64,000 nt of DNA from Apium graveolens (Eukaryota; Streptophyta; Magnoliopsida; Apiales; Apiaceae), in contig NC_133648.1 of assembly GCF_009905375.1 (NCBI RefSeq), forward strand, positions 91,762,631 to 91,826,630. The letters run 5' to 3'. The first letter of the stretch is position 1. Each line of letters begins with the position of its first letter. The translations under genes were made by a program, and so were the position numbers. The notes beneath the pieces were generated by a model, which saw nothing but the letters and a program-made list of their open reading frames with translations, did not search any database and was not told where the DNA came from. Positions 41,403-53,554 of the stretch are shown here, piece after piece.

Positions 41403-41946
41403 TGATAGGGATAAATAAATCGTGATTGTATAATTAAATATTGCATTAATTATACAAGGTGTGGGCTGCTAGGCCCAATAAGAAGATGTATGACATTCAG
41501 ACCAGAAAGGTTAACATGTTGATCAGACCTGATCCCTAATTATTTATTAATTTCGTAATTAATAAATAAGGGAGAAAAACAGCTATTAAGATAAGTCCTA
41601 GTAGGGATATAAATCCTTGTAGATTGGCCTCCAAGGAACCTCATGGGATAAGGAATCAACTTCTTACTTCCTAGGACTCCTAAGTCTATCCTAATTCAGA
41701 GACTTGACCACCAAGTCTCCTATACCAAGTCCAATTCAAGGACTCCCACATCTATATAAGGGGCCTCACCCCACAAATCAGAACTACGTTTTTTGACTTG
41801 ATCCTTGGCAATCAGCAAGGTACGTAGGCATCTTGTTAAGGCAGATTGAGTCACGAAACACAAGAGCAGTCAAAATCGAGCCTTGAAGCTCACGTTCCTT
41901 AGTACTAAATACAACAATTACATATATTAGTTTTTAATTCATAACA
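41403..41946 (+). repeat. 3' LTR of the Tat element
   Basis: 544 bp from TGATAGGG to CATAACA, collinear with the 5' LTR except for one 40-bp gap (near 41,530) and about eight substitutions. It is followed by the second CCACT. Confidence 0.95.
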
Positions 41947-41970
41947 CCACTGAACTTCTGTATATATATG
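41947..41970. repeat. Right target duplication and cut-off end of the older TIR element
   Basis: ccact at 41947-41951 repeats the five bases before the 5' LTR. The following gaacttct continues the right inverted end of the TIR element that starts at 30,149: reading back across the retrotransposon restores gttcagtgga on the minus strand, as at its left end. Confidence 0.7.
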
Positions 41971-41989
41971 AGGTTTTGGTACACAACCT

Positions 41990-43747
41990 AACCAGTGCCC
42001 CGCATTGTTTAATTGCAGCAGACCTCCAGCAATGAGACATTGAGGGAGGTACCTACCACAATGAAATAATGCGGCAGGATTCCTGTTTTTATTTATATCT
42101 AAAATAACAAAAAATTATATTTTAATGAATTAATTTTTTTCGATAATAACGGAGTTAGAAAATATATAATTAACTTTAACAATCATTTGTTCTATATTTT
42201 CTAATTTTATTACTACTTCCCATTTATTATCAATTGTATAATGAGTTACAAATTTAAAAATAAATTAGATATATAATCGAAAAAAAAATTAAAATATTAG
42301 TTTTAATGAAAGAAAATAAAAAACCTAAGATAGTAACTGAAATGTATGAATGGAGTATTACAAGTATGATTGTTTATTGATCGAAGTGTCGTCTTCTCTA
42401 AACTTTTTTGAGTAAATTCTAATCAAACTATTTTAATTTAAATTTTAAATATGTCAAAATCATGTATAATAACACATTCGTACTCCTTAATATAAAATGA
42501 TGAATTAAATATTTTTTATAAATAATTTTTAATTTTAAAAAAATAAATGAGGACAAAATAATAATAAAAATCCCTCCCGCAATGCGTCATTGCGAGAGGT
42601 GTTCAGTCTAGCCCCAACATATATAAAATATTGCGGCGGGTGGTTAAGTAGCCACCTACAGCAATGTTTCATTGCACTAGCCGCAATAAAACAATGATGT
42701 AGGTGATAGAGAGTATTTTTTTCATTTGTTACGAAAAATGTTTAGCATTCCGGGGGCTGAGTTGTTTTATATTTTTTTTTAGCTAACGAAAAATCGATAA
42801 AAATTCATTTTTTTAGTTTTCCACATTTTTAATTTTTAGCATTATATTCGTTTACTATAAATTAAAAATTGATAAATTAAATTGGACAAGTACAAGAAAA
42901 ATTAAAAAAAAAACATAAAACTCACAATATTAAAAAAAACATAAAACTCAGAATATTCCCTTATAATAAAAATTCGAAAATACTATTTTGAACAAATAAT
43001 TAAAAAATACATTTTCACTCAAAAATTTTAAATTCAATATTAAATTTAAATATTTTAGTTTAAAATATTAATTCAAAATTATCAAAATATAAGTTCGAAA
43101 AAATATTTAAAAATTCATTTAAAAAAAATAAATTAGAAAAAATAAAGCGGGTAAGAACCGTTACATTTAAAACAACGTCCTCCAACATTGTTTCATTGCA
43201 GTTTCATTGCGGCTATTTGTTACGAAAAAATATTTAGCATTCCGGGGCTGAGTTGTTTTATATTTTTTATAGCTAACGAAAAATCGATAAAATTTCACTT
43301 TTTTTTAGTTTTCCATATTTTCAATTTTTAGCATTATATTCGTTTACTATAAATTAAAAATTGATAAATTAAATTGGACAAGTACAAGAAAAATTAAAAA
43401 AAAAACATAAAACTCACAATATTAAAAAAAACATAAAACTCATAATATTCCCTTATAATAAAAATTCGAAAATACTATTTCGAAAAAATAATTAAAAAAT
43501 ATATTTTCACTCAAAAATTTTAAATTTAATATTAATTTTAAAATTCAATATTAAATTTAAATATTTTAGTTTAAAATATTAATTCAAAAATATCAAAATA
43601 TAAGTTCGAAAAAATATTTTAAAATTCATTTTTAACAAAAAAAATAAATTCGAAAAAATAAAGCGGGCAAACAGTGTCCTCCAGCAATGTTTCATTGCAC
43701 TAGCTGCAATGAAACAATGCTGTAGGGGTTGCCGCAATGTTTCATTG
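41990..43747. repeat. Palindrome-rich repeat region with a 491-bp tandem duplication
   Basis: Two copies of a unit begin atttgttacgaaaaa at 42724 and 43215 and stay alike for about 480 bases. Both contain agcattccggg, ggctgagttg and aaattggacaagtacaag. Around them sit long imperfect palindromes built on GCAATGnnnCATTGC: 42573-42599, 42653-42705 and 43678-43728, plus a looser one near 42,005-42,082. There is no open frame of note. The region may be the ends of an unclassified transposon. The duplication is clear; the identity is not. Confidence 0.75.
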
Positions 43748-44417
43748 TTTACATGACAATAAGACAAGATAATAAAACAAAACATATCTAGTCTAACTCC
43801 ATGCTGCTTCACTACTCTATTCCAGCATCTTTGAATATCTTCACACTTGCATGAAAATGGTAATACTTCTTTGTTCTCAAATTCCTGCTTAACAGGATGA
43901 CACATTTCTTTTGCAAACACCCAACGCATGTGACTGTGTTGTCACTGTCAACGGTTATTTGAATTTAATCATCCGTCGGGACTATGCTTGTCATCCGTCG
44001 GGAGCTTTGTTGATCATCTGTCGGGAGTCTTGTAAATCATCCATCGGGAGTCTTGTAGATCATCCATCGGGAGTCTATTTGCCACTTGACTCTATTTCAC
44101 TTATACAGAATTACAAGACATCTCATATTTACAATTAATCAACCTATTATGCATATCAATCTAGTAGTCAACATGAATTACAGAACCCTAAGCAATCTAC
44201 TTGACTAATACAAGTTGTTTGCAGAAATGTGCTACAGTTCTTATTTGTTACATAAGCTACTCCCTTGATGGATGTCAGTTTGTCATCCGTCGGGACTATA
44301 AAGTTCATCCATCGGGACTATATTTGATCATCCGTCGAGTGCTACAAATTTCACTAAGTTAAATCTACTAAGGTATTTTGTTTAACTTATCATCAAGTTC
44401 ACAACATATTCCTAACA
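43748..44417 (-). repeat. Truncated 3' LTR of copia A
   Basis: Begins at 44417 with TGTTAGGAATATG (minus strand) and matches the right LTR to 43748, where the match stops abruptly at the palindrome-rich repeat. It contains eight CATCCGTCGGGA-like words, at 43970, 43992, 44015, 44038 and 44061, then 44284, 44306 and 44329. Confidence 0.9.
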
Positions 44418-44432
44418 ATCTCCCCCAATTTA
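44418..44432 (-). other. Polypurine tract of copia A
   Basis: On the minus strand ttgggggagat abuts the 3' LTR start, as expected for the plus-strand primer. Confidence 0.8.
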
Positions 44433-44682
44433 TGTCTACTGGAATTGTAGCCATAAATTAAGAGAAATTTGATGATATCAAAACACCCTAAAAATACATA
44501 TTAAAAAGTAGTAGATAAAACTGATAAGTGCTACAAGATTTATTGAAAATTGAACAAAACAAAGTGTACAAAGAGTTCTCACAATTATTATCAAGGTGCT
44601 CCTCTAGTCTGAACAGATATTTCTATTTCCTTGATTGTCTGAATTTCTTCCCAAGCTTCCTGTTGTTCTCCTCTATTTGATT

Positions 44683-47600
44683 CTAGAGTTGTCTGTGGAA
44701 TTCAAGTTCATCAGCTTCAGATAAATACATCATTTCTTGCATTTTCAATAGAGTCTCATTGCTAAAGATACTCAATTGGTCATCCAGTCTGAAGAATCTT
44801 CTAACTCCCTTATCATCCATGAATTCCATCAGCCAATAAAGCCTCAAATGCACTCTCTTCCCAGTGAAAGAAATTGATAGATCTTTGGCTTTATTACTCC
44901 TTAGCTCTTCAATCTTCTTCAGAACCAATCTCCTTGCAGTCATATTGAATTCAAAGTTCTTTTTGAAAGATGAGTAGATCTTTATTAGTACAGATTGGCT
45001 TTCTTCTAGAATCCTGTGAAGAGGCCATATGAAATCTTTCCCTGTCTTATACTTAAACACCAATCTTTCATGAAGATGTTTATGAGCATCAATTCCTCTT
45101 ACTTCTATCAGTTCATCCAAGTAGAGGTTTAAATCTGAAAACTGCTTGATGTCACAGATGTATAACAGATCTTCCTTATTGACTGCAGATTTAGATTTGG
45201 TTAGGGTCTTGGTTCTGAGAGTTACAGGCTTGCTTTTCTTGGTAGCTCTTATCTTTTTCTTCTTTGGCTTGTTGAAGATAGGTAAGTTCAACTCAGGAAT
45301 TGGCAGACTTTCCCAGTCTATCGGCTCATCCTTGGGAATAATAGGCTCACTGTTTGGTCACACAACACTATAGAAGGGGGTTGAATATAGTGTTTGTACA
45401 ATCAAATCGATTTATCAACACAAGTATGTAACAGTAATCAAGTATATTCAATATAATAAACTCTGTTACAATAGAACAGTTGTTCTCTCTCAGTGATGAA
45501 CAATATCACTAAGAGCTGCTAGGTTACAATGTATAATCTTCCTTGTGAATGATAACACATATAGTGTAAACCCTAAGTTGTGTTTATATAGTACACAGTT
45601 ACAAGATATCTTCTAATTGATATGGAATATAATTCTGTCTCCTAAAATATATCAATCAGATATTATCTTCTACAAGTCTTCTATCTGTCCAATTCTTCAT
45701 GCATATCTTCTATTGTTTTAGTCCAGATCCTCTCCTGTAAATCAGCTGAATTCCTTATGTGAAGTATCCGCACTTAAGTCCTGATATAAATCCTGACGGA
45801 CTTAAGTTCTGATATAAGTTCTGACTTCAGTAAGTTCTGATTTCCAGTAAGTCCTGATATTAAGTTCTGAAACTAACACAACAGATTAGACATGACATCT
45901 CAAATATATCTAACACTCACCATTAAAATTCTTAGTTGGATCCACCTTGAATTCTTCATGTACCACTGAGGGCTTGGATGTCTGAGTTGAAGTTATAGAA
46001 TTTTTGGGAATGTAGTCTTCCATTTCCTCATCACTAAAGTCCAATTTTCTTTTGGAATGGAGCTTGTATCTGAATCTTCTTTTCTGTTGTGGTTCCCGTT
46101 GCATTTTCTGACCTTGAGGTTCAGCAATCACAGATGGTTGTGCAGAGATCTCAGTTGTAGTCTTCACAGCTTAAAGTTTGGCCAAGATAGCAGCTTGCTC
46201 CTTCTTTTGTTTGAGCTTCTTAGCATCTAAGGCAGCCTGCTTCTTTTCTTGCCTGATTCTTTCCTTCTCTTTCTTCTTAGCTTCTACAAATTGAGGGTGT
46301 CTAGCCGCCACACAGATTTCCTTACCATTTCTGTAGATTTTGGCAATCCTTCTTTTAAGTGATGAATCAGTTGGATCTTTGAAAAATACAATTGACCTAG
46401 CCAACAACTTCTTCTCATCTAGCCTAGGTGTCTCAAACACAATATCCACAGGATTTTTGTCTGAGAACTTAGAGTAGTTTCTTTTAGGCTTTAGAATCAG
46501 ATCAGCTTTTAGAGATTTGATACATGATGTTTGGCCTTTTTCCAAGTTGCCCAGACTCATTTCATGCACTGAGAGTTGTTTGACTTGAGAGTGATGATGA
46601 AAAGTCTTGTCTGGCTTCTGTAGCTGACCAAATTTCTCCTGAATAGTTGCATCAATCTTCTTCCATTTCTCATCTAGTTCCTTCTCAACAGCTGCAACAT
46701 CAAGCATCTTTAGATTTGTCTTTGAATCAAGTTTAGCAGCTGCTATTTGGATCATATCAATGCTGTCCAATACTGGTGGCTTTGGCAGAGTAATTTCTGG
46801 AACAATTACTTGATTGATCTGAACATTTATCACATGCCCCCCCTCACTAGTTGGCTCTGCTTGACTGACTTGGATCATTGATTCTTTCTCCCCCCTTTTG
46901 TTATCATCAAGTAGAGTGGAGGTAGAAGTTTGTGCATCCACCAGCTTTTGCAGCAACTGAGTCTGCTGTGCTTGATGAAGATGAATAGCTGTTAGAGAAA
47001 CTTCCATTGCAGTCAGCCTTGTATCCAGAGAATCCACTTTAGTGGCAATATCAGAATTCTTCCTGAGCTGTCTTTTAATGTCAAACATTATTGCATCTGG
47101 AAGTTTAGCATCCAATCTTTCAGAGACATCCTTCTTTACTTGGTCAATCTCAGTTTTGATAGAAGTGACATCCTGATTGTGTTGAAAAGCTTGAATCTTG
47201 AATTTGATGGATGAGAGTGGTTTTGAAATATTGAACATCACATTCCTTGGAGAATGCCTAGGAAGGCAGTCCAGATCTAGAGCTGGGGCCTTCTTCTCCC
47301 CCTATGTCCATGAGCTCTCCACTATCATCACCATCATCTCCAAAGAAATCTGCAGATTCACCAGTACCATAGTCAACATCATCATTAACTCTAGGTGGTA
47401 TGGGTGTGATGGCATCCTTTGCTCTTTGCATTGATTGAGTGGTATGCACCAAGTTCAACATCTTCTCTGCATTTTCATTGCCATGTCCGGCCAAAAGTTG
47501 ATATGCTGGAACAGGATGAGTAAATGCCTCAACATCCAAAGAGATGGAATCTATGACATCTTGATCATGCTGAGATAGATTCTCTTTGTCTACATCATTG

Positions 47601-49678
47601 ACATTCATTGACTCACTAACAATGATGTACATCCTTATGTCTCCAATACCTGTATTTCTCTCATATTCTCTTTGTTCTTGCATCAAGTGCTCCCCTTGGC
47701 TTCCCACCCTCACCTTCACCATCTAAGATGTGACTCCCCTCACTCACTTTTGCCAGACCTGAAGAAATGGTCTGTATTGGTTCACTCCTTTTGCCTGGGA
47801 GCAACCCAGCCTCTCACTCAAGTCACTCCCTGCCCTCAGTCCTAAGAGTGATTGTACTACTACTAGGTCATCTGCACTTGTGACAATTGTTGGGATTTGA
47901 AGTTGTGCAGAGAGAACCGACGGATGAGGAACATCCATCGGGATAGTAGTTTGGCTAGCCGACGGATGGCTGCTGTTAGGCACATCCGTCGGGATACAAT
48001 CACTACTCGACGGATGAATAATATCCACCGGGATAGAAGAAATGAATGAGTTTGGAGTGGAGACTATTGTAGACTCTATGCAGATTGATGAAAATTTGGG
48101 CACGGATGTCTCAATAGATTTAGAAAGATTTGGCAAGTGAGCCAACAAATCATCTAAAAGATGATGCTCACTTGCTTGGATTTTTGGCTTCTCCAAGAGA
48201 GTTAAAGATGGAGAATTTGAAAGTGATGTATGAATTATGTCTACATCCAGTGAGTGTGTGGGTGAATTTGGTGTTTCAGGTGCTTCAATGATTAATGATT
48301 TTGGCTGTGACTCCACATTTATTGGAGCCACATCAAGCTGACTTTGAGATGGTGCAGCGACTGAGTCTTTAGCTCTAGTTTGCACTGTGTGCGTTCCCTG
48401 TGCATACCCAAGGGTTTTAGATCTTTTATTTCTGGCATAAGTATGTGGTGAGCTTATGTCCCTAACCCTCTTGGCCTGTGCTCCTGGTTGGGAGCTTGTT
48501 TCAATAGTAACATCCTTTTGGGAGGATGAAACTAGAATTGAGCTGATTTCCTTATTAACAACCACAATTTGTTGGGAAACTGTGGTGTGGCTAGGCTTAG
48601 GTACACTAATCTCACCAACCTTATCCTTAGAGTTTCTTTGATTTTCACCCTGTCCCTTACCTAACTCACTCTCCTTCACACTCCCCTCTTTGTGCTTGAT
48701 AGTTTTTGCAACTGCTTTCTTTTGAAAGAAACTAGAGGGGGCTTTCTTAGCTTTAGATTTTAAAATTATTGATTTGGTAGCTTGGGTAGGCATCTGTTGG
48801 GTCATTGACACAGATGCCATAGCTACACTTGAAGGCAAAGAAATTTGTGAGGTTGGGAGAGTGGAGACAGTGGTGCTTACCTCACTTACCTGAGGACCCT
48901 CCATGATTGGAAAGTAGAAGAGGGGCACCTCTTTGTGCTGACTTGCCCTGTTGAGATCTGCAATGATTCTCCTTTCTTGAACCCAACAATTCAGTTTGTT
49001 GGTTGGGTTCTCAACAACAATGTTCTCAATGAGATGGTTAGCAAGCATCATAAAGAATCTAGCATATTAGACATTTTTACCTCTCTTATTAAGTTCTCCT
49101 AACTTATAACCTAACTCAAACATGATCATGTCACTGAAGTTAAAGTACTTATCAATAACTAGCATGTAAAGCATGTTAAGCATAGCAATGTTAACATAAT
49201 CAAAATTACTCACTTTACCAGAAAATACCTTAGTTACCACATCACACAGATAGCTCCATTCCTTTCTAAGACCTAACCTCCTAATCTCACTTAACTTAGA
49301 GGTAGAAAATGCATAGCCCATAGAATTTAACATGGTAACTAAATTAACATCAGTGTGTGGAACAATGGTAGTGTTATCCGGAATTTTAAAGCATGCTTTG
49401 ATAATGTCACTATTAATGCAGAACTGCTTACATTTAAGAGAGAAAGTTATGGTCTTGTCAGAAGATTGGTACACAGCAGTTGTCCATATCTCCTCCACAA
49501 CTTCACAGTAGATTGTGGGTGACTCCAGTATAGCATAACTGAGTTTACAGCTCTTCACAAAGTCCATCATTTTGTGAAAATCTCCAGATTGTGAAATCTC
49601 CTTGTTCACAAGAGCTACAAAGTTGTTCTTTTCATAGATGAATCTAGACCAGGACATGATTTTGACTACTGGTACCAT
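44683..49678 (-). pseudogene. Envelope-position open reading frame of copia A, interrupted
   Basis: A very long reading frame between RT and the 3' LTR, starting at ATG 49678 (MVPVVKIMSWSRFIYEK). Blocks are 49678-49067, 49051-47744, 47722-47258, 47241-46171, 46167-45910 and, after a solo LTR, 45350-44683. Separate stops or shifts split them. The first block is globular. The second is serine-, threonine- and proline-rich. The fourth has coiled-coil stretches (LRKNSDIATKVDSLDTRL) and a lysine- and glutamate-rich tail (EAKKKEKERIRQEKKQAA). The last is basic, then acidic. Sireviruses carry a frame at this place that has been called envelope-like. I see no convincing signal peptide or membrane anchor here, so a structural or host-interaction role is just as possible. 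Function unknown. Confidence 0.75.
45351..45915 (-). mobile_element. Solo LTR (copia type) inserted in the envelope-position frame
   Basis: 565 bp, TGTTAGATATATTTG to ACCAAACA on the minus strand, flanked on both sides by ctcac (45346-45350 and 45916-45920). It has a TATA-like tatataaaca, repeats of the word cttatatcaggact, and the common Sirevirus-LTR ending near ttcaacccccttctat. No internal sequence remains, so it is the product of LTR-LTR recombination. If the LTR and one ctcac are ignored, the host frame reads across without a shift. Confidence 0.93.
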
Positions 49679-50209
49679 TGTTAGAGTATGGAAATTTGCA
49701 GAGAGAGTATTTGCTTTGGAGAAGAAAGAAGTTAGAGCAATTGATTTGAGAATGATAAAAGAATATCATAAAAATGAATTCTGCTTTTATACTATCTCAG
49801 AAATAAACTGTCAAAAATAATAAAGTGAAATAAAGTAACCAATCAAAATAGCCGTTTAAAAAAAAATAAACTTTCAAAATTCTGTCAATTATCCGTCATG
49901 TCATACTTACAGACTGTAAGTATACCCGATGGATAATGTTCAGAGTTTTAACGGCTAAGATTGAGACTATTTGACGGATGAGAGTAAAATAATTATTCGT
50001 TGGGTTATAAAATAATCTAGAAAAGTAATTATTTTTTATTAATAAATAATATTCCGACGGATGATCAAACTCGATGGATAATGAGCATCCGTCGGGATGT
50101 AAATTTTGACTAGCCAAAATTTTATCCAAAGTAGAAAAATCAATTAAGTTTCTGGCTGCATTATAACTTGCAAAAATATCTGAAATGATTCAAGGATAAT
50201 TAAGCATAC

Positions 50210-51900
50210 CTAACTCACTTACCAACCTTGAAAAGGTGGATTCATCAAGTGGCTTGGTGAAGATATCTGCAAGTTGCTTTTCACTTGGAACAAAATGAAG
50301 TTCCAAGGTACCATTCATCACATGTTCCCTAATGAAGTGGTACTTGATGTCTATGTGCTTTGTTCTTGAATGTTATACTGGATTTTCAGTGATGGCATTT
50401 GCACTCGTGTTATAACAGAAAATGGGAATTCTATCCACTTGTAGACCATAGTCCAACAATTGGTTTTTCATCCACAAAATCTGTGCACAGCAACTACCAG
50501 CAATAATATATTCAGCTTCAACTGTTAGAAGTAAAAACTAAATTTTGCTTTTTACTGAACCAGACACAAGCTTGTTTCCTAGAAATTGACAGGTTCTTGT
50601 TGTAGTTTTTCTGTCTATTTTACAACCTGCATAATCTACATCTGAATAACCAGTTAGATCAAAACCAGAATTTCTAGGGTACCAAATGCCAAGTTTTGGA
50701 GTTCCTTTGAGATATTTGAAAATTCTCTTTATAGCTACTAAGTGAGATTCTCTAGGATCAGCCTGAAATCTAGCACAAAGACAAGTAGCAAACATTATAT
50801 CTGGCCTACTAGCTGTTAAGTACAGAAGTGAGCCAACTATGCCCCTATAGCTTGAAATATCCACAGACTTTTCAGTAGTGTTTAATTCAAGTTTAGTTGC
50901 AGTGGCCATGGGAATTTTTGCAGATGTGCTGCAATCCATTAGATCAAACTTCTTTAAAAGATCATGAAAATATTTAGTTTGACTAATTAATATTTCATCA
51001 CTAATTTGCTTAACTTGTAAACCAAGAAAGTAAGTTAGTTCTCCCATCATGCTCATTTCATACTTACTTTGCATTAATTTGGAAAACTTTTTGCAAAGTT
51101 TTTCATCTTTAGAGCCAAAGATAATATCATCTACATAAATTTGAACAAGTGTACTAGAGCCATTAACATTTCTAAAGAATAAAGTTTTATCAACAATACC
51201 TCTTGTGAAGTGATTTTCCAAAAGAAACTTTGATAAAGTGTCATACCAGGCTCTAGGTGCTTGCTTCAGTCCATAAAGTGCTTTCAAAAGATAGTAGATA
51301 TATTCTGGAAAATTTGGATCTTCAAAACTAGGAGGTTGACTGACATAGACTTCCTCCTCCAAATCTCCATTCAGAAAGGCACTTTTGACATCCATTTGAT
51401 AGACCTTGAAATTGGCATGAGCAGCATAGGCTAAGACAATTCTTATGGCTTTAAGTCTTGCCATAGGAGCAAAAGTTTCATCAAAATCTATTCCTTCTTG
51501 TTGACAGTAGCCCTTAGCAACCAATCTAGCTTTGTTCCTGACCACTATGCCATTTTCATCCATCTTGTTTCTGAATACCCACTTGGTGTCAATTGGATTC
51601 TTTCCTTTAGGTTTGGGTATTAGCTTCCATACCTTGTTCCTTTCAAATTAGTTTAGCTCCTCCTGCATAGCTAAAATCCAATCAGGATCCAGAAAAGCTT
51701 CTTCTACCTTCTTTGGTTCTTCCTTAGATACGAAGCTGCTATATAGACATTCTTCTTGAGTTTCTCTCCTTATTTGAACTCTAGAAGATGCATCACCAAT
51801 GATGAGCTCGAAAGGGTGATCTTTAGTCCATTTTTTTTGTTGAGGTAGATTAGTTCTAGATGAAGAGGCCTCATTGTTGTCTTGATGTGTGACTGAGTTT
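50210..51900 (-). pseudogene. Reverse transcriptase/RNase H of copia A
   Basis: The main open block 51563-50538 holds the copia [54 protein letters not shown], catalytic YVDDIIFGS, then [13 protein letters not shown] and the start of RNase H ([11 protein letters not shown]). Upstream (to about 51,900) the linker from integrase is broken by stops. Downstream to 50,210 the RNase H end is decayed, with several stops and shifts. It would synthesise element DNA; this copy is dead. Confidence 0.9.
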
Positions 51901-52064
51901 TAATTATGAGAAACTCACCCTGAGTTTATGAATCTTTGATTTGAGAAAGGGGAACTTTCTGTAGGTGATCTATTCTGACTTTCAGCTTCTCTCATTGTTC
52001 CGACAGATGATGCACTTTGTATCTCGACGGATGAAGCTTATCGTCTCCCGACGGATAAGGCAGA

Positions 52065-53550
52065 TTATCTCCCAACGGATGAAGCATTTTGTAACTCGAC
52101 AAATATTAAATTATGTGCTTTATTAGTTGTAGATTTTTCTGCATTCTCCTTAGTCACTATTTTTTTATCACTTTCATCATCACTGTCATCACTAACCATC
52201 TCCACATTATCAAACTTGAGGCTTTCATGGAAATCTCCATGTTGCAGTCCTTTAATCTTTTTATCATCAAACACAACATGTATTGATTCCATAACAATGT
52301 TGGTTCTTACATTGTAGACTCTATATGCTTTTCCCATAATATATCTAACAAAAATTCCTTCATCTGCTTTAGCATCAAACTTTCCATGTTGATCAGTTTG
52401 ATTCCTTAAGATGTAACATTTGCAGCCAAAGACATGAAGAAAATTTAGAGTTGGCTTCCTATATTTGAACAATTGGTAGGGTGTCATACACTTTGCTTGA
52501 TTAACCAAAGAGATATTCTGAGTGTAGCAGGAAGTATTTACAGCTTCAGCCCAAAAATATGTAGGCAACTTTGATTCTTCAAGCATTGTCCTTGCAGCTT
52601 CAACAAGAGATTTGTTCTTTCTTTCTACTACTCCATTTTGTTGTGGATTTCTTGCTGCAGAAAACTCATGCATAATCCCATTCTCTTCACAAAATAATCT
52701 CATCACAGAATTCTTGAACTCAGTTCCATTGTCACTCTTGATTCTTCTTACTTTAAAGTCAGGATGATTGTTGACTTGCCTTATGTGATTGATGATGATT
52801 TCACTAGCTTAATCTTTAGACTTTAGGAAATATGTCCAAGAGAACTTTAAGAAATCATCCACAATTACAAGGCAAAATCTTTTTCTTGAGATTGACAACA
52901 CATTGACTGGTCCAAACAAATCCATGTGGAACAATTGCAAAGGTTCTTCAATTGTTGAATCAAACTTCTTTCTGAATGATGCTTTGATCTACTTTCCTTT
53001 ATGGTAGGCATCACACAATCCATCCTTAGTAAACTCGACTTGAGTAATACCTCTAACCAGCTCTTTCTTTACAAGCTTAATCATGGTCTTGAAGTTTAGA
53101 TGGGACATCTTCTTGTGTCATAGCCAACTTTCATCTTGACTTTCTTTACTGAGAAGACAAGTGACTGATTCTGCATTAGATGAGTTGAAATCAACTAAGT
53201 ACACATTTCCTTTTCTCACTCCAGTGAGAACCACTTTGTTGCTCTTTTTGTTTGTCACAACACAGGCTTCTGAATTGAAAGTAACTGAGTTGCCCTTATC
53301 ACAAAGCTGGCTGATACTCAACAAATTATGCTTGAGACCATCCACCAGGGCAACTTCTTCAATGATGACATTATCTTTTGAAATCAAGTCATATCCCACA
53401 ATATAACCCTTGATGTCATCTCCAAAAGTGATACTTGGGCCAGCTCTTTCCTTGAACTCAGTGAGCAGGGTAGAATCTCCAGTCATGTGCCTTGAGCAAC
53501 CACAAGCTTGATACCAAAGATTCTTTCTATTTCCCTGTACACATCAAAAT
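52065..53550 (-). pseudogene. Protease and integrase of copia A
   Basis: Protease block 53486-53118: the active site that should read DSGCSRHMTG is WYQACGCSRHMTG here, so the catalytic aspartate is gone. Copia B retains it. Integrase follows with HLNFKTM and CDAYHKGK (a zinc cysteine changed to tyrosine, then a stop). The core has HMDLFGP, SDNGTEFKN and PQQNGVVERKN (open block 52706-52065). The end of that block is acidic (VSDDSDDESDKK) and contains four or five 12-base GACGGATG-like words at 51,999-52,100. Confidence 0.88.
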
Positions 53551-53554
53551 CAAA

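Larger units (their letters stand above)
31314..41946 (+). mobile_element. Ty3/gypsy LTR retrotransposon, Tat type, with antisense gene, 10.6 kb
   Basis: The element is complete, with LTRs of 584 and 544 bp, a primer-binding region, gag, protease, RT-RNase H, a second RNase H, integrase and a polypurine tract. It also carries a minus-strand gene and repeats before the 3' LTR. The second RNase H ahead of integrase and the long 3' region with an antisense frame and tandem repeats are traits of the Tat lineage (Ogre, Retand, Grande relatives). The two LTRs differ by a 40-bp gap and about eight substitutions that I counted by eye, so the insertion is fairly young. The coding region is nonetheless broken by at least four stops and two frameshifts, so this copy cannot make its own full polyprotein. 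Confidence 0.95.
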
